64,000 nt of DNA, from NCBI GenBank assembly GCA_905221615.1, contig CAJNDT010000499.1, positions 95,256 through 159,255 on the forward strand. Direction: 5' to 3'. The stretch is from Symbiodinium sp. CCMP2592 (taxonomy: Eukaryota > Sar > Dinophyceae > Suessiales > Symbiodiniaceae). The notes beneath the pieces are model-generated. The model did not search any database. It saw only the letters and a program-made list of their open reading frames with translations, and was not told where the DNA came from. The position numbers were made by a program, and so were the translations under genes. Shown one piece after another: positions 11,258 to 22,377 of the stretch (position 1 is the stretch's first letter; the number at the start of each line of letters is the position of its first letter).

Positions 11258-14200
11258 CCACCCTGGCCAGCCTCCTTCAGAATGCGCAAGGCCAGGCCTA
11301 CAACAGAAAAGCCGGAGTGAGGGAGAACACTACAGTTTGGGGGGGGGGGGGGGCGGGAGTGTTAGATGGACTTAATGTCTAGGCTTATTTTACAAGGTAA
11401 TAAGCCCCAACCAATTATGGTACTAAGCTTACTTATGAAGCCCCATGATCCTCCCAGTAGGACTCACAGTCCAGGCTCCGTCTTTCAAAATCCCACGAAC
11501 CCGATGCCCCAAAGATAGAACATGGCTTGCCAAGTGTATATCCCAAAGGGTCCTAGGTACTGATTTCATTTAGGATACCATACTTGGGATCTATAGTACA
11601 TAGCATGGTTTCTTTGTTATGGTAACTTAAAGAACAAGACCCCAGCAAATCCCCAACCTATAACCTCGACAGCCCAGAGCCCTGAGCCCTGAGTGGATGG
11701 TTTTCCGCACGTTGGTCGCCTTCCGCGAAGCCACAATCCAAATAACCACCTTCACCGCATGGCCATTTTAAGCCTCGTCCTGCATTTTCAAGAGTACCCC
11801 ACACGCCATGACAGCGAGGCATGGATTCCTACTTATCGGCGGTACTTTGCCAAATCATATATACTCGTAATTCTACTATAGAAACCCTACTACATTCTAC
11901 TTTATCGATACTTTGGACCCTTTGGGTACGGTTCAGGTTCGCTGGTGTAGCCTCCTTTCAACTCGGAATCGCCGTTGCCCCAAACCCCCAAACCCTAACC
12001 CCAAAACCCTGGCCCCTAAACCCCACACCCTAACCCCTAAACCCTGAAACCCTTAACCCCTATAAACCCTAAACCCCCAAATACCCAAAACCCCTAAACC
12101 CTAGACCCTAAAACCTTAAACCCCATAAACCCTAAACCCCCAAACCCCTAAACCCCTATCCTAAACCCCTATAAACCCCTATAAACCACTATAAACCCTA
12201 AACCCCAAGCCACTGCCTGCATCCCGGAAGTCTCGGGCATAGTAGCCAATGTAGTTCAAGGCTCGCGCAGGGCAGCCGGCCTCTTAGTCCCCACCATTTA
12301 GGTTTGTTTTTAAGGGATCTACAAGGGTACTATAAGGGCTTGAAAGAACTTCTCCATGTTGGTGTCCACGTCTTGCAGCCTCTTAGTCCCCACCATTTAG
12401 GGTTTTTTAAGGGGTCTACAAGGGTACTAGAAGGGCTTGAAAGAACTTCTCCATGTTGGTGTCCACGTCTTGCAGCCTCTTAGTCCCCACCATTTTGGGT
12501 TTGTTAAGGGGTCTACAAGGGTACTAGAAGGGCTTGAAAGACCTTCTCCATGTATTGACCCCAAGGGTCCAAAGGACCCAATAATCATAGGGTTTAGGGT
12601 TTGATGTTTAGGGTTTAGGGAGCCCTCCCTAAGGGTCCAGAAGACTCAATAATTAAGGATTCGGTTTTAGGATAGTAGTTATAGAGGTTAGGATCTTGGA
12701 GAGTACATGATTATTGGGTACTTGGACCCTTGGGGTTTAGGGTTCCTTTAAGGGATCTACAAGGGTACTATAAGGGCTTAGGCTTAGGGGTGTAGGAGTT
12801 TAGGGTTTAGGGGGTTAAGGATCGGGTTTCGAGTTAGGGTTTAGGATTCAGGGGTTAGCAGAAAGCCTCGGGCGAATTTGGATTTGACCCATAACTCTGA
12901 GTGTCACTCGTCATGAATCCAATTTGAGAAATTGTTTCAAGTCTTTGATGGTTAGTCGGATGTCCAACACGAGTGAAAGATTTAGGGAGTAGGGTCTGGA
13001 AAATGGGTAACCAAGTATACACTTTAGAGGGCTTAAAGCTTGGGGGAGACGAAACTCCTGCAGCAGCAGAGTTCTTCTTAGTTGCTGAGTTCATAAGCCC
13101 CCAAAAATGTACACATAGTGGGTCATATTATCCCAAAAAGTTTCAAGTGTATCCACTCAGCTACTAAGTCTTCCTAACCGTAGAAATTCTCAACAATTGG
13201 AGTGTTACTCGCACGGTTTGGTGTTAAAGTTCAAAGCTTCGGCAGGCTTGCCTGAAGTGGCCGGTCTGAGAACCTGAATTTCAGCTTCTTGTTGTTGTCA
13301 TCTTCCTACTACGAATACTGCTACTGCTACTGCTGCTGCTACTGCTGCTGCTACTGCTACTGCTACTGCTGCTGCTATTGCTGCTGCTACTGCTACTGCT
13401 ACTACTAGTACAAGTACAAGTACGAGTACTGGTACTAGTACAGTACCAGTACCAGTACAAATACTAGTGCCGGTACTAGTACCAGTACTAGTACTGGTAC
13501 TACCTGGGTGTTGCTCTTTTGACGGCTTTAGGGTTCAGGATTGCTTTAGAGGTCTTCGCTGCGCCGCTTTCTATTGCAGTTGATTCGGGGGGGGCGGGGC
13601 GGCGGGCGGGGCGGTTTGGACCGCGAGAAAGACATATACATGTACATGTCTGTATCTATTTTTAGACCTAGATACTAGACATAAACAGGTACATACATGA
13701 TTGCGTATCTACTTATAAAATCATTGCTTCATGCGTGTACGGTTGTTTTTGCTTCTACCTATACATATATACAACTATGTATGTGTGTGTACGTATCATA
13801 TAAGACATATATGCATACATACATACACACATGCATACGTACGTGCATGCATACATCCACACATACATACATACATACATACATACATACATACATACAT
13901 GCATGCATACATACATACACACATACATGCTCACATACATAGTGCACATATGTATGAATGTTGCAGTGTTTATATGTATATCTGTATACACATGTATAGC
14001 CTTTAATGCAGATACATATACAAATACATATACATATGCATGTACGTGTATACAGACACAGATGTGATGTTACTGTATATGTCGCAGCCTAGGAGACGCC
14101 GACGTAGATCTGTTGTATATGCATCTGAAATGAGATTGGCCTCCCAAAGCTCACCAACAGCGTAGCCAGCTTCTTTGAGCTGAGCATAGCCTTCAGGGTT

Positions 14201-17200
14201 TGCTGAAGCTTTCAGCTGCGGTTGAGGAGGGGGGAATCGGGCGTTGGGCCATGCGGCCTGTTCCTGATGGCACTTCCAACACCACTCGGAAAATACGGGC
14301 CTCGCAAAAGGAAGCAATACTCAAAACATGAAGCCTAAACCCCCGATCCCTGAAACCACTCACTCACCTTCTCATCGCATAAAACGTTTAGCCTCCTGAT
14401 GATCAAAGGTTCCGCCCGAGAAGGTCTAACTGTGCTTCAAGCAACGCACCGACTAATTTATTTTTCGCGCATCCAAGTACTCAAGTGTTGGGTTAAGGGG
14501 TGCTGACGTCATCGGACTTACGATTTAGGGTTTAAGGTCTTAGGTCCCGTATGATGTGCTCTGAATGGCTTGTGGCACCTAAAGCCCTTCTGTGTCTAGG
14601 ATACCCAGTAACCTAAGAATAAAAAGGCCTCTCTTTTTGGTATTGGGTTACTTTATAAGGAACCTAGGACTACAAAAAGGGAATAAGGGTACTACTGGGC
14701 ATCCTAGTTGTTGATACTTGGGAGTTTCCGAAAATAGGGGGAATAGTATAATAGGCTCCTTATTAATTATAAGGAGCCCAAAATAAGGTACCCCCCAATT
14801 ATCGGAAACTCCCACTTGGATCCCCTGGGGCTCCGAGGGCTTGTGTACCTAGGTTTAGGGCGTAGGGTTTAAGATTTAGGCTTTAAGGTTTAGGCTTCGG
14901 GGTTTAAGGTTTAGGGTTTAGGGCTTACTGTTTAGGATTTAGGTTTAGGTATATGATATATACGTGTTCTGTGAAGTGTTTTTTGTATAGGTAGTTTAGG
15001 ACCAAAGGTATCTAGCATAAACCGAAACTCCTAAACCCAAACCTGAAGCTGTATTTAAACCCTATACTGTAGTATAGGTTCTCCAAGTCCTGTACTTATA
15101 CCATTTGAGAGTTTCCGAAAATAGGGGATCCTAATGTAATACCCTAAATAGGAGGATCTTTATTATAAGGACCCCCAAAATCAGGTGCCCCTTATGTTTG
15201 GAAACTCCCAGTTAACGGTACGTGTACATGGATCTTGAGAGCGGAAGAAAGATGAGCACCAAGTGCAGAATTAGGGTTTGGTGCTTGCTGGGTTCGGGGT
15301 GTGAGTGTAAGGCTTAACCCTATAGCCCCAAACCCCTAAACCCTAAACCCTACACCCCTAAACCCTAAACTTTGGGGTAGCATCGGGTTTAGGGCTTTGG
15401 TTTTGTGGCTTATGGGGATTAGGGATTGCAAGGCTTCGCGTTTTGGGTTTAGGGCTTGGGATCACAGGAAACATGATCGGCCTCCCCTCCGGGGCAACAA
15501 ATGCATGCTAATTCCGACTTGTGGATCCAAAACAAAAGGTACAAATTAGGGCTCAACACCCATCTGTTGTAGGGTTTGGGGCTACAGGTACAGCGAGTTC
15601 CACAACTGTCCTTTGCACATCGGGAGAATCATTCGACCGAGCTTGCCATAGTACCCAAGAGCCAAAACGAAAACAGCGCAATCGTGTCTAGCTCAACGTC
15701 TACGTATCAAAGCACACCTGAAGTGGAAGAAAAAATGGATCATATTTTTAGTCTGTAGATCGGTCCAAGGCGCTGAAGCCTGCCAACCTGCAACAGGGCC
15801 AAAGTAGGCTAAGGTTTCGGCTTAACCCTAACGCTAAAACTCTAAACCTCGGCAAAGCCCTAAACCCTGAACCCCTAAACCCCTGACCCCTAAACCCCTA
15901 AACCCCTAAACCCCTATAGACCCCTAAACCCCTAAACCTCCTAAACCCCCAAATCCCAAACCCTTAAACCCCCTAAACCCCTAAACCCCTAAACCCCCAA
16001 ACCCTAAAACCCTTCGAGCTCTTGGCACGGTTGGGAGGGAAGTTCACAAAGAGTTTAGGATCGTGTACAGGGTTTAAGGTGTGGGGCTTTAGGGGTTTAG
16101 GGCTTAGGGGTCTAGGGGTTGAGGGGTTAGTGGTTTTAGGGTCTGGGGGTTTAGGTGACTTAAGGGTTGAGGGTTTAGCGGTTTAGGGGTTGAGATTTAG
16201 GGGTCTAGGTGTTTCGGGTTTGCTTTCTGACATACCCCAACGCTTGCTGCCATGTGTGCCTCAACGACATGGGAAAGCACGCTCCACCCTTCTAACTGTG
16301 TTTCCAGGCAGGGTGCGCTCATAAGATGTTCTAGACCCTAGATTAACCATGACCTACCAGAACCTACTTTTGTAGGCTCCCTGTAGATTCAACACCAAGA
16401 TTTCAAACAGGAACTTACCCAAAAGTAGGCTATGGTGGCTTCAGGTTATAATGTAAGAGGCAACAAGAAATAGCCACGTTTACATCCCAAGGTGTGTTGT
16501 GCGAGCAGCAGGCTCCTTAAGCAAGGGTTTAGGGTTTAGGGTTTAGGGTTTAGGGGTTTAGGGTTTAGGGTTTAGGGTTGTAACAGTTCCAGACTCCACA
16601 ACCTCTAAACCCTGAACCCTCAATGCCCTACAGCCCTAAAACGAAGACCCTTGGGGCCCCCAGCACTACATCCTAAACCACTTGGCCTCGTATCGTCTGA
16701 GACCCGGGAATCGCAAAAGTCTAAACGTGAACGCATCTCCCTTCTACGTGCTCTGAGTTGTTTTTTGGGTGTTTCTCCCGGTGTGCTTTTTGGGTATTTT
16801 CTTTTTACCATCCAGAAACGCTTGAAGAGACTTGGTTGACCCAAAACCTTAAACCTTAAACCACCCTAAACCTGCCTCAAGTCAAGAGCGCTTTCTCCAG
16901 ATTCTTTAAGCTCCCTGGCATCACCTCAGAAGCTAGGTCATAGCTTGCGGTTTGGGATGTTCGGGCTTAGGGCTTTATGGATTTAAGGGTTTATGAACTT
17001 GGGGGGGGGGGGGGGGGGGGGGGGGGCTTTAGTCTCCATTGTGGTCCCTTTTTTGGGGAGATCCTGTAGGATCCTGATTACTATTCTGGCTTGTACTAGC
17101 GAATTTCGGACTTTTACAATACCCTCGACATCCCTCATGCAGGGGCTAAAGTTTCTGAGAGTCCCTTCGTTTCTGCAAGCTCAGCATGGTTGTTGAGGAG

Positions 17201-20200
17201 TTTACAACAGAAGCTGGAGAGATGCCCTTTAGCCTCCCAGAAATCTCAAAACACCACCCTAAACCCTAAACCCTAAACCCTAAACCCTAAACCCTAAACC
17301 CTAAACCCTAAACCCTAGGGTTTCTCAACAACCGCTTTTTTGACAGAGGGGTCTCTGGAGTCTCTAGGCGTCAGGGTGTCTACGCGGGCCTTGAGACCCA
17401 AAGCAAAAGATACATGCGGCAAGAACCAAGCATCTCAGACTCAGAAGACTGGTATGCTATCAGCTGCTATCACAAGATGTAATCAACAGGAAGACATTGC
17501 GATAACAAGCTACAGTACATGGGATTTGGGGTTCATTAGAGTTTAGGGGCTAAGGTTGGATGCACAGTAACGGGAAGAAAGAAGGTCATGACACACAGTC
17601 CCGAAAACCCTAAACTCTAAACCCTGAACCCTAAACACCGTCCCGAAACCCGAGCATGGCCCATCGATCCAGCCATGTCACAGCCGAGAGCCTGAAGATC
17701 ACGCGCTGACGGCCCCAAGGGTTTCAAATCCTCGCAGCCGGAGGCATCTACTCCCAGAGGCTCCATGTAGCTATATAGTATATACCTTGGCCCTAAAGTA
17801 CCCATATGGAAACTATTTTAAGTCCTATGTATATACTATATGAGTACATGGAGACTTAGGGACTGTCTCTAAGGACTGTCTGGTTGGATCTAATCCTAAG
17901 CCACAAACCCCCCGAGGGTGCCTTCATATTTAATTTATGCTACGACTGCTGATTTCAGTTTGACATATAAAGCCCAGGCCAGCTAATTCGTGTTCGCTGA
18001 AGCCAGCACCTGGAAAACGCGGGAAGGGATCCAAGTACAGATTTACGTCGGATATCCCGGAGAATTCTTCATCATTATGCGACGACGGGGGCCAGGGCAT
18101 ATGTTACTTGTATGTATATACCCATATACATAGATACGTACATACATACATACATACATGCATGCATGCATGCATGCATGCATGCATGCATGCATGCATG
18201 CATGCATGCATGGTTGCATGTTTGCATGCATGCTTACAAACAAGCATACAAGCAAACAAACATACATCGGTACATACATACGTACGTACTACAAATACAC
18301 ACACATATATACATGCATAACTATGTGCGCGGAATTATAGGTATACACGGGGCCGGAGTATGTGCTTAGTAGATTTTCTGTGTGAAACAGACTCAACTGT
18401 TGGGAACGGTGTCGCAGAGTTATATATGAATACAGATAAATATTTTCATATATACACAGATATCTCTGTGTGTGTCTCGTGCTGCATCAAGCCTCAAAGT
18501 CAACAGATGCAAGACAAAGACCACGACGCTACACGGGAGGGCTCTCCAAGCATGGAAGACAGTTTGGAGTTTCCGAAAATAGGGGACCCTAAGATAGCAC
18601 CCTAAATAGTAGGATCCGTATTATAGGGATCCCAAAATAAGGTACTCCTAATTTTCGGAAACTCCCAGTTCATGATGGGAGGAGACAAACACTCTGAACG
18701 TAAGCCTTCACCAGTACACGGCCAAAGGCTTGGAAACCTAAAAACACAAACCCCAAACCGGAAACCTAAAAACCCAAACCCGAAACCCCGGAAACCTAAA
18801 AACCCAAACCCCAAACCTAAACTTCCAAACTAAACTTGGCAGGGAAAGCGTCTCGCGCTTGGTAGCCCAGCGCTCGCAGTGTTTCGATGCCTCTGGCACG
18901 GCGCAGGGCTCCAGTCAACTAAATAGTGGGTTACTGGGTTACATCATACAAGATTAGTAACCTATTGGCTGAATCTGGAACCTACCTATAGTCTCCATTG
19001 TAGTTCCTTTGTTTGGTTCTCGAAAATCTCTATTATAGGATCATAGAACTGGTTAACAAAAAAAGAGCCACAATGGAGACTATAGGCAATTCCTCACCGA
19101 ATCATCAACCGGTCTTGTTGCTGGCTGGAACGATCTGTATAGTTTGGATATACATATGGATGGTTGTCCAAATTATGGTCCATTTTGGGATCCTTAATAT
19201 AGTGCGGCACCTAATATTTAGGGTACCCCACAAAGGGACCCTAATTTTGACAACTACCCATATGCAGTGACAAGTGAGCTAAAGTCAGAGCCTCCATGTT
19301 CGGGCTTTGGGCTGGCTTTTACGCCTACCCCGTGAGAAAAAGCACAACTGCCCGCTCCAAAGAGACTCGAATAGAACTCTCATATAAGCCCACTGTGCTA
19401 ATTACATCCTTGGACACCCCATCTAGGCTCACATCGCCCTGCTCATGTTCAACCGAGGTCCGCACGGCAACCCAGTTTGTGGAGTTCCTGAGCACCAAAA
19501 CCTCAGCCACGCTTCGAGGCTCATGCGCCAACTTGCTTCAGTGTTCGGGGCTTTGGAAATCAGGTGCACGCATACAAACCCAAAGGGTCCAAAGTACCTA
19601 TATAGTGGAATGTAGGGGCTCTATATTAGGAATTACTATTAACTATGATTTGGAGAAATAACAGTACCTAGGACCCGTTGGGAAAGGCGGTAGTTTGCAT
19701 TAGTTCGTCAGTTTTGGGGCAGGGGGGGGTCAGGTGTAGGGCTCTCGGATTGAGCCTTTGGGTAGAGCTTTGAAGGGGTTCAAGCGTTTAAGTAGGCTTG
19801 TTCTGATTTAGATACAACAACTCCAAAATCCACTTCAAAGTTTTGGGGCTCAGGTCTATATAAACCCACAACCCCGAATTTCTCAACCCCAAAAACCCTC
19901 AACCCTTGAACTTTAAATTCGAGCCCTATATAAGCCTTCACAGCCCTACACAGTCCCTAAACCCTAATCCTTCGCCTAAACACCTGCGGCCATAAAACAT
20001 ACGCTATATGGGTACACGGACCTTTATGTAGGAGAATACCGATGGCATACCTTCAGTGCTACGATAATGCTAACATACCGAAAGTATTACAATACGGGCA
20101 ATAAAGCATCATAACAATGGTACTGTGCAAGCTATAATAAGAACAACAGACATGACGAAGCAAGCAAGATTCATCATGACAAGAAAACGAAGAAGCGGAA

Positions 20201-21283
20201 TTGAACTACACCTCGGGGGCCATGCGTGGCATATGTCTTCTGGGGAGATGATCTTGACTCATGTCCCAGGGTAAAAGGAGGGACCCTTAATAAGGACCCC
20301 TATACCCTTAGTATAATATAGCTATCGTATACCCATTGTATAGCCCATTATAGGGTAGGGGTCCCCATTAAGGGTCCCTCCTTTTCCCCTTTGATCATGC
20401 TTGACCCCAAAGACCTAAACCCTATGCTTGCCCAAACACCCGCACGCCGCAGCTCAGCAAAGCTGTGTCCAGCTGCTTGCACCTGGCTCGATGTGGGAGT
20501 TTCCCGAAATCAGGCGGGTGGGTACCTTTACTGTAAAGGGACCCTTTAAGGGTTCCTATATGGGTTCCATAAAGGGTTTAGGGTTTAGAGTTTCCGAAAT
20601 CAGGGGGTACCATATTCTGGGAAGGATCCTTCTACTTGGGGTACTATAATAGGATCCCCTATTGTGGGAAACTCCCATGTAGAGCTTCCCGAAATTAGAA
20701 AAAAGCTAAAGGCAGTAAACCCTAAATCGCAAAGCAGCTTACGAATCCCAAAACACAGAAAAACCATAAGCTTTGAAGGCTGATGTATAATTAGGTTTCG
20801 GTCCAGGCTTAGGTGTTGGGGTTTAGGAGAACCCTCCCTAAAACCTAAACCCTAAATCCCAACGCCTTTAACCTCAAACCCTAGAGCCTGAACCCCTAAA
20901 CCCTAAACCTGAAACCTTAAACTCTGAACCCTCAAGCCTTTAACTTTAAACCCTAAAGCCTGAACCGCTAAACCCTAAACGTGAAACCTTAAACCCTGAA
21001 CTCTAAAGCCTGTAATTAACCTTAAACCCTAAGCCCTAAACCCTAAACCTGAAACCCTAAACCCTGAACCTTCATGTAACCTTGAACCCTAAGCCCTAAA
21101 CCCTTAACCTGAAACCTTAAACCCTACAAAATCTCAAACTAAACCCCTAAACTCCTAAAATCTTAAACCCTAAACCTCCCTTTGCTCCGAGCGCCTCCCC
21201 GGCATCGTAGCCGGCACCCCGCAGTACCGAGGGCTCCAGGAGTCCGCGGAGGGACTTCACTTCGAGGCCGCAAGCCTTTCGGC
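11258..21283 (-). CDS. Exons of a protein with AG(Y/H/C)xxx(E/D)(L/A) repeats, probably one gene
   Basis: Short minus-strand segments share one motif. They are about 21275-21183 (VLRGAGYDAGEALGA), 20490-20423 (VQAAGHSFAELRRAGVWA), 18916-18840 (IETLRALGYQARDAFPA), 17757-17645 (ASGCEDLKPLGPSARDLQAL, then GCDMAGS), 14310-14110 (AQLKEAGYAVGELWEANLIS), 12283-12213 (AGCPARALNYIGYYARDFRD) and 11310-11258 (GLALRILKEAGQ). The pattern is L-(K/R)-x-(A/L)-G-(Y/H/C)-x-x-x-(E/D)-(L/A). It resembles the helical LKEAGY-type tandem repeats known in algal and protist proteins. Same strand, same motif and consistent order suggest one gene interrupted by element-filled introns, but exon edges and phases were not solved. 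Function unknown. Confidence 0.5.
11693..11881 (+). CDS. Coding-like open frame, unknown
   Basis: 62 codons, mixed composition (HLHRMAILSLVLHFQEYPTR, EAWIPTYRRYFAKSYILVIL). No repeat inside. No family recognised. Confidence 0.22.
   Translation: MDGFPHVGRLPRSHNPNNHLHRMAILSLVLHFQEYPTRHDSEAWIPTYRRYFAKSYILVILL
12000..12205. repeat. CCCTAAA-like array
   Basis: About 25 imperfect CCCTAAA / CCCCTAAA units. Confidence 0.85.
12281..12553. repeat. Tandem repeat, period 97-99 bp, 2.8 copies
   Basis: The unit starts CTCTTAGTCCCCACCATTT and ends TGGTGTCCACGTCTTGCAGC; copies begin at 12281, 12380 and 12477. It runs directly into an IR-I element, and part of the unit (GGGATCTACAAGGGTACTAT) reappears near 12745. 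Confidence 0.85.
12550..12735. mobile_element. IR-I element with TTTAGGG insert
   Basis: IR-I: ends CCAAGGGTCCAAAGGACCCA, core GGTTTTAGGATAGTAGTTAT. Here two left ends surround about 50 bp of TTTAGGG units. Confidence 0.75.
13077..13168. mobile_element. IR-M element
   Basis: Ends CTTAGTTGCTGAGTTCATAA / TGTATCCACTCAGCTACTAAG. Confidence 0.85.
13316..13500. repeat. CTG/CTA triplets passing into AGTAC repeats
   Basis: CTGCTACTG tract followed by GTACTAGTACCAGTACTAG hexamers. Confidence 0.85.
13790..14060. repeat. CATA tetranucleotide microsatellite
   Basis: (CATA)n with GCATGC variants. All His/Tyr/Ile- and Cys/Met/Tyr-rich frames here are artefacts. Confidence 0.9.
14003..14317 (-). CDS. Best exon of the AGY-repeat protein
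   Basis: Open for 104 codons. The coding part is about 14310-14110 (EWCWKCHQEQAAWPNARF, SANPEGYAQLKEAGYAVGEL). The last 30 codons run into a CATA microsatellite and are not believable. The Cys pair CWKC could be a small metal knuckle. Confidence 0.45.
   Translation of the reverse strand: MLPFARPVFSEWCWKCHQEQAAWPNARFPPPQPQLKASANPEGYAQLKEAGYAVGELWEANLISDAYTTDLRRRLLGCDIYSNITSVSVYTYMHMYMYLYMYLH
14596..14705. mobile_element. IR-L element
   Basis: Ends CTAGGATACCCAGTAAC / CTACTGGGCATCCTAG with an AAAAAGG-rich core. Related copies are at 8128-8215 and 58210-58335. Confidence 0.65.
14720..14813. mobile_element. IR-A palindromic element
   Basis: Complete copy with both terminal repeats. Confidence 0.85.
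15106..15210. mobile_element. IR-A palindromic element
   Basis: Complete copy, slightly diverged ends (GAGAGTTTCC). Confidence 0.8.
15325..16200. repeat. TTTAGGG-like DNA in both orientations
   Basis: CCCTAAA units at 15325-15370 and 15840-16015, inverted to TTTAGGG at 15380-15450 and 16060-16210. The segment 15465-15770 between them is mostly unique. Confidence 0.7.
15576..15758 (+). CDS. Coding-like open frame, unknown
   Basis: 60 codons, polar and low in repeats (LSFAHRENHSTELAIVPKSQ, EVEEKMDHIFSL). Could be a terminal exon. No family recognised. Confidence 0.2.
   Translation: MGLQVQRVPQLSFAHRENHSTELAIVPKSQNENSAIVSSSTSTYQSTPEVEEKMDHIFSL
16343..16450. mobile_element. IR-P element
   Basis: Ends CCAGAACCTACTTTTGTAGG / CCCAAAAGTAGGCTATGG; second copy at 31795-31895. 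Confidence 0.7.
16520..16578. repeat. Perfect TTTAGGG array
   Basis: About eight consecutive telomere-type units, far from a sequence end. Confidence 0.9.
17000..17027. repeat. G homopolymer
   Basis: A run of 27 G bases, followed by a half IR-E terminal repeat. Another G run of about 16 lies at 11338. Confidence 0.85.
17256..17317. repeat. Perfect CCCTAAA array
   Basis: Nine consecutive CCCTAAA units ending in CCCTAGGGTTT, an inverted pair of telomere units. Confidence 0.92.
17345..17482 (+). CDS. Coding-like segment, unknown
   Basis: Frame lacking ATG: RRQGVYAGLETQSKRYMRQE, PSISDSEDWYAISCYHKM. More protein-like than the overlapping ATG frame. Confidence 0.22.
   Translation, partial: RGVSGVSRRQGVYAGLETQSKRYMRQEPSISDSEDWYAISCYHKM
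17756..17861. mobile_element. IR-D palindromic element
   Basis: Abuts the AGY-repeat exon at 17645-17757, so it may hold the splice site. Confidence 0.85.
18115..18310. repeat. CATA / GCATGC microsatellite
   Basis: Runs of GCATGCATGC flanked by CATA repeats. Confidence 0.9.
18564..18666. mobile_element. IR-A palindromic element
   Basis: Complete copy. Confidence 0.88.
18984..19086. mobile_element. IR-E palindromic element
   Basis: IR-E: ends CCTATAGTCTCCATTGTAGT then TCCTTTTTTGGTTAACC. Confidence 0.85.
19154..19263. mobile_element. IR-G palindromic element
   Basis: Complete copy. Confidence 0.9.
19325..19531 (-). CDS. Coding-like segment ending in TAG, unknown
   Basis: Minus-strand frame SVAEVLVLRNSTNWVAVRTS, GDVSLDGVSKDVISTVGLYE, RVSLERAVVLFLTG then stop. 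Its valine-rich beta-type pattern and codon use look real. The longer plus-strand frame over the same DNA (19296-19661) is then its shadow. No family recognised; could be a terminal exon. Confidence 0.3.
   Translation of the reverse strand: MAHEPRSVAEVLVLRNSTNWVAVRTSVEHEQGDVSLDGVSKDVISTVGLYESSIRVSLERAVVLFLTG
20264..20395. mobile_element. Single-copy long palindrome
   Basis: GGTAAAAGGAGGGACCCTTA mirrored by TAAGGGTCCCTCCTTTTCCC around a CCCTTAGTATAATATAGC core. Confidence 0.75.
20494..20677. mobile_element. Composite IR-A element
   Basis: Two IR-A left ends in direct order (20494 and 20588) and one right end, with TTTAGGG units between. Looks like one copy inserted in another or a duplication. 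Confidence 0.65.
20840..21175. repeat. CCCTAAA-like region
   Basis: Degenerate CCCTAAACC / CCTGAAACC units. Immediately beside it, at 21285-21660, the orientation flips to TTTAGGG. The coding-like segment 21183-21283 sits exactly between the two. Confidence 0.75.
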
Positions 21284-21284
21284 T

Positions 21285-21660
21285 TAGGGCTTTAGGGGTT
21301 TAGGGCTTAAGATGTAGGGGTTTCGGGTTTAGGACTTTAGGGGTTTAGGGGTTTAGGGCTTAAGAATTTAAGGGTTGCTTAGGGGTTTAGTATTTTAGGG
21401 GTTCAGTTGTTTAGGGCTTAAGATTTTAAGGGTTTAGGGTTTAGGATTTTACGGGTTTAGGGGTTCAGGGTTTAAGATTTTAGGAGTTTAGGGGTTTAAG
21501 GTTTAAGATTTTGGGGGTTTAGGGTTTAGGAGTTTAGGGGTTTAGGGTTTAGGATTTTAGGGGTTTAGGGGTTTACGGTTTAAGATTTTAGGGGGTTTTA
21601 GGGGTTTAGGACTTTCAAATTTTAGGGTTTAGAGGGTTTAGGGTTTGCGGTTTTCGGCTT
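21285..21660. repeat. TTTAGGG-like region
   Basis: Repeated GGGTTTAGGGTTTAGG and TTTTAGGGGTTTAGG variants. No gene seen. Confidence 0.8.
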
Positions 21661-21984
21661 GAGGGCTATATCTATGGTTTTGATATATAGTTTGGAATAA
21701 TTAGAGCCCATATAAGCCTTGATACTCCGAATAGGGTTGTGTAGGTTTCTTCTGGATTTGCTGGTTAATGCGCTGATGTATATATATATATATATATATA
21801 TGGTACATATGTACATATGTGTATATATATATATATGCACACACCTAAAACCTAAACGTCTATTGACGACAAGGTACTATGGATTATGAAAGAGGTTTTG
21901 TAAGGGGTTACTAGATTCTGGCATTTTTGATACTGAGACCCTAAACCCTAAATCCTAGACTGTAAGGAGCTGTCTTTACTGAAA

Positions 21985-22114
21985 ATTCTTGGGGGTCTGA
22001 TGTTGTGCTGCGGCAGTGCAAACCTCAAAGTGTCGAGTCCTCTGTGCTGCGCCAGGTGTAGCAACAGGCCGACCACGTAGGGCTGGATTGTGTTACGTTC
22101 ACCCACCCCACGCC
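21985..22114 (-). CDS. Coding-like segment, unknown (YVVGLLLHLAQHRGLDTLRF)
   Basis: Open on the minus strand, with a helix-like Leu/His pattern (QPYVVGLLLHLAQHRGLD). Preceded by GATAG/A as possible acceptor. No family recognised. Confidence 0.3.
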
Positions 22115-22226
22115 GTCTATCGCGACCCAAACCACGTAAACTCAGTCTTGTAAATCAACCCCCTGCAGCCCCAAACCGCTACGGTAGAACTTTAAAACTA
22201 AAGCACAGGACCCAGGCCTTGTACAC

Positions 22227-22274
22227 CTTGGCGGCCTCGATCTGAGAAATCTCATCTTCGCTTGCGTCGGCCAT
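22227..22274 (-). CDS. Candidate first exon (MADASEDEISQIEAAK) of the next minus-strand gene
   Basis: ATG followed by an acidic helix-like stretch, then AAG/GTGTAC as possible donor. It lies 300 bp after the aminopeptidase stop on the same strand. Another coding-like piece at about 22114-21985 (NTIQPYVVGLLLHLAQHRGL, DTLRFALPQHN) follows. The two may start the repeat-protein gene whose exons lie at 11-21 kb; that link is inferred from order and strand only. Confidence 0.35.
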
Positions 22275-22377
22275 GCAGCCGAGGTTGTCACAATTTGATG
22301 GGTTGAGGGTTTAGGGCTGAAGTTGTTGGGTACAGGGTGCAAGGTTTAGGCTTCAGAGGCTTGTACATTCTTGTACG

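Noticed and set aside
13697-14067. His/Tyr/Thr- and Cys/Met/Val-rich frames on both strands
   Set aside because: Products of the CATA microsatellite; open in several frames at once.
19296-19661. 121-codon plus-strand frame
   Set aside because: The opposite strand frame (19531-19325) has better protein-like composition; the tail of the plus frame runs through element-like sequence.
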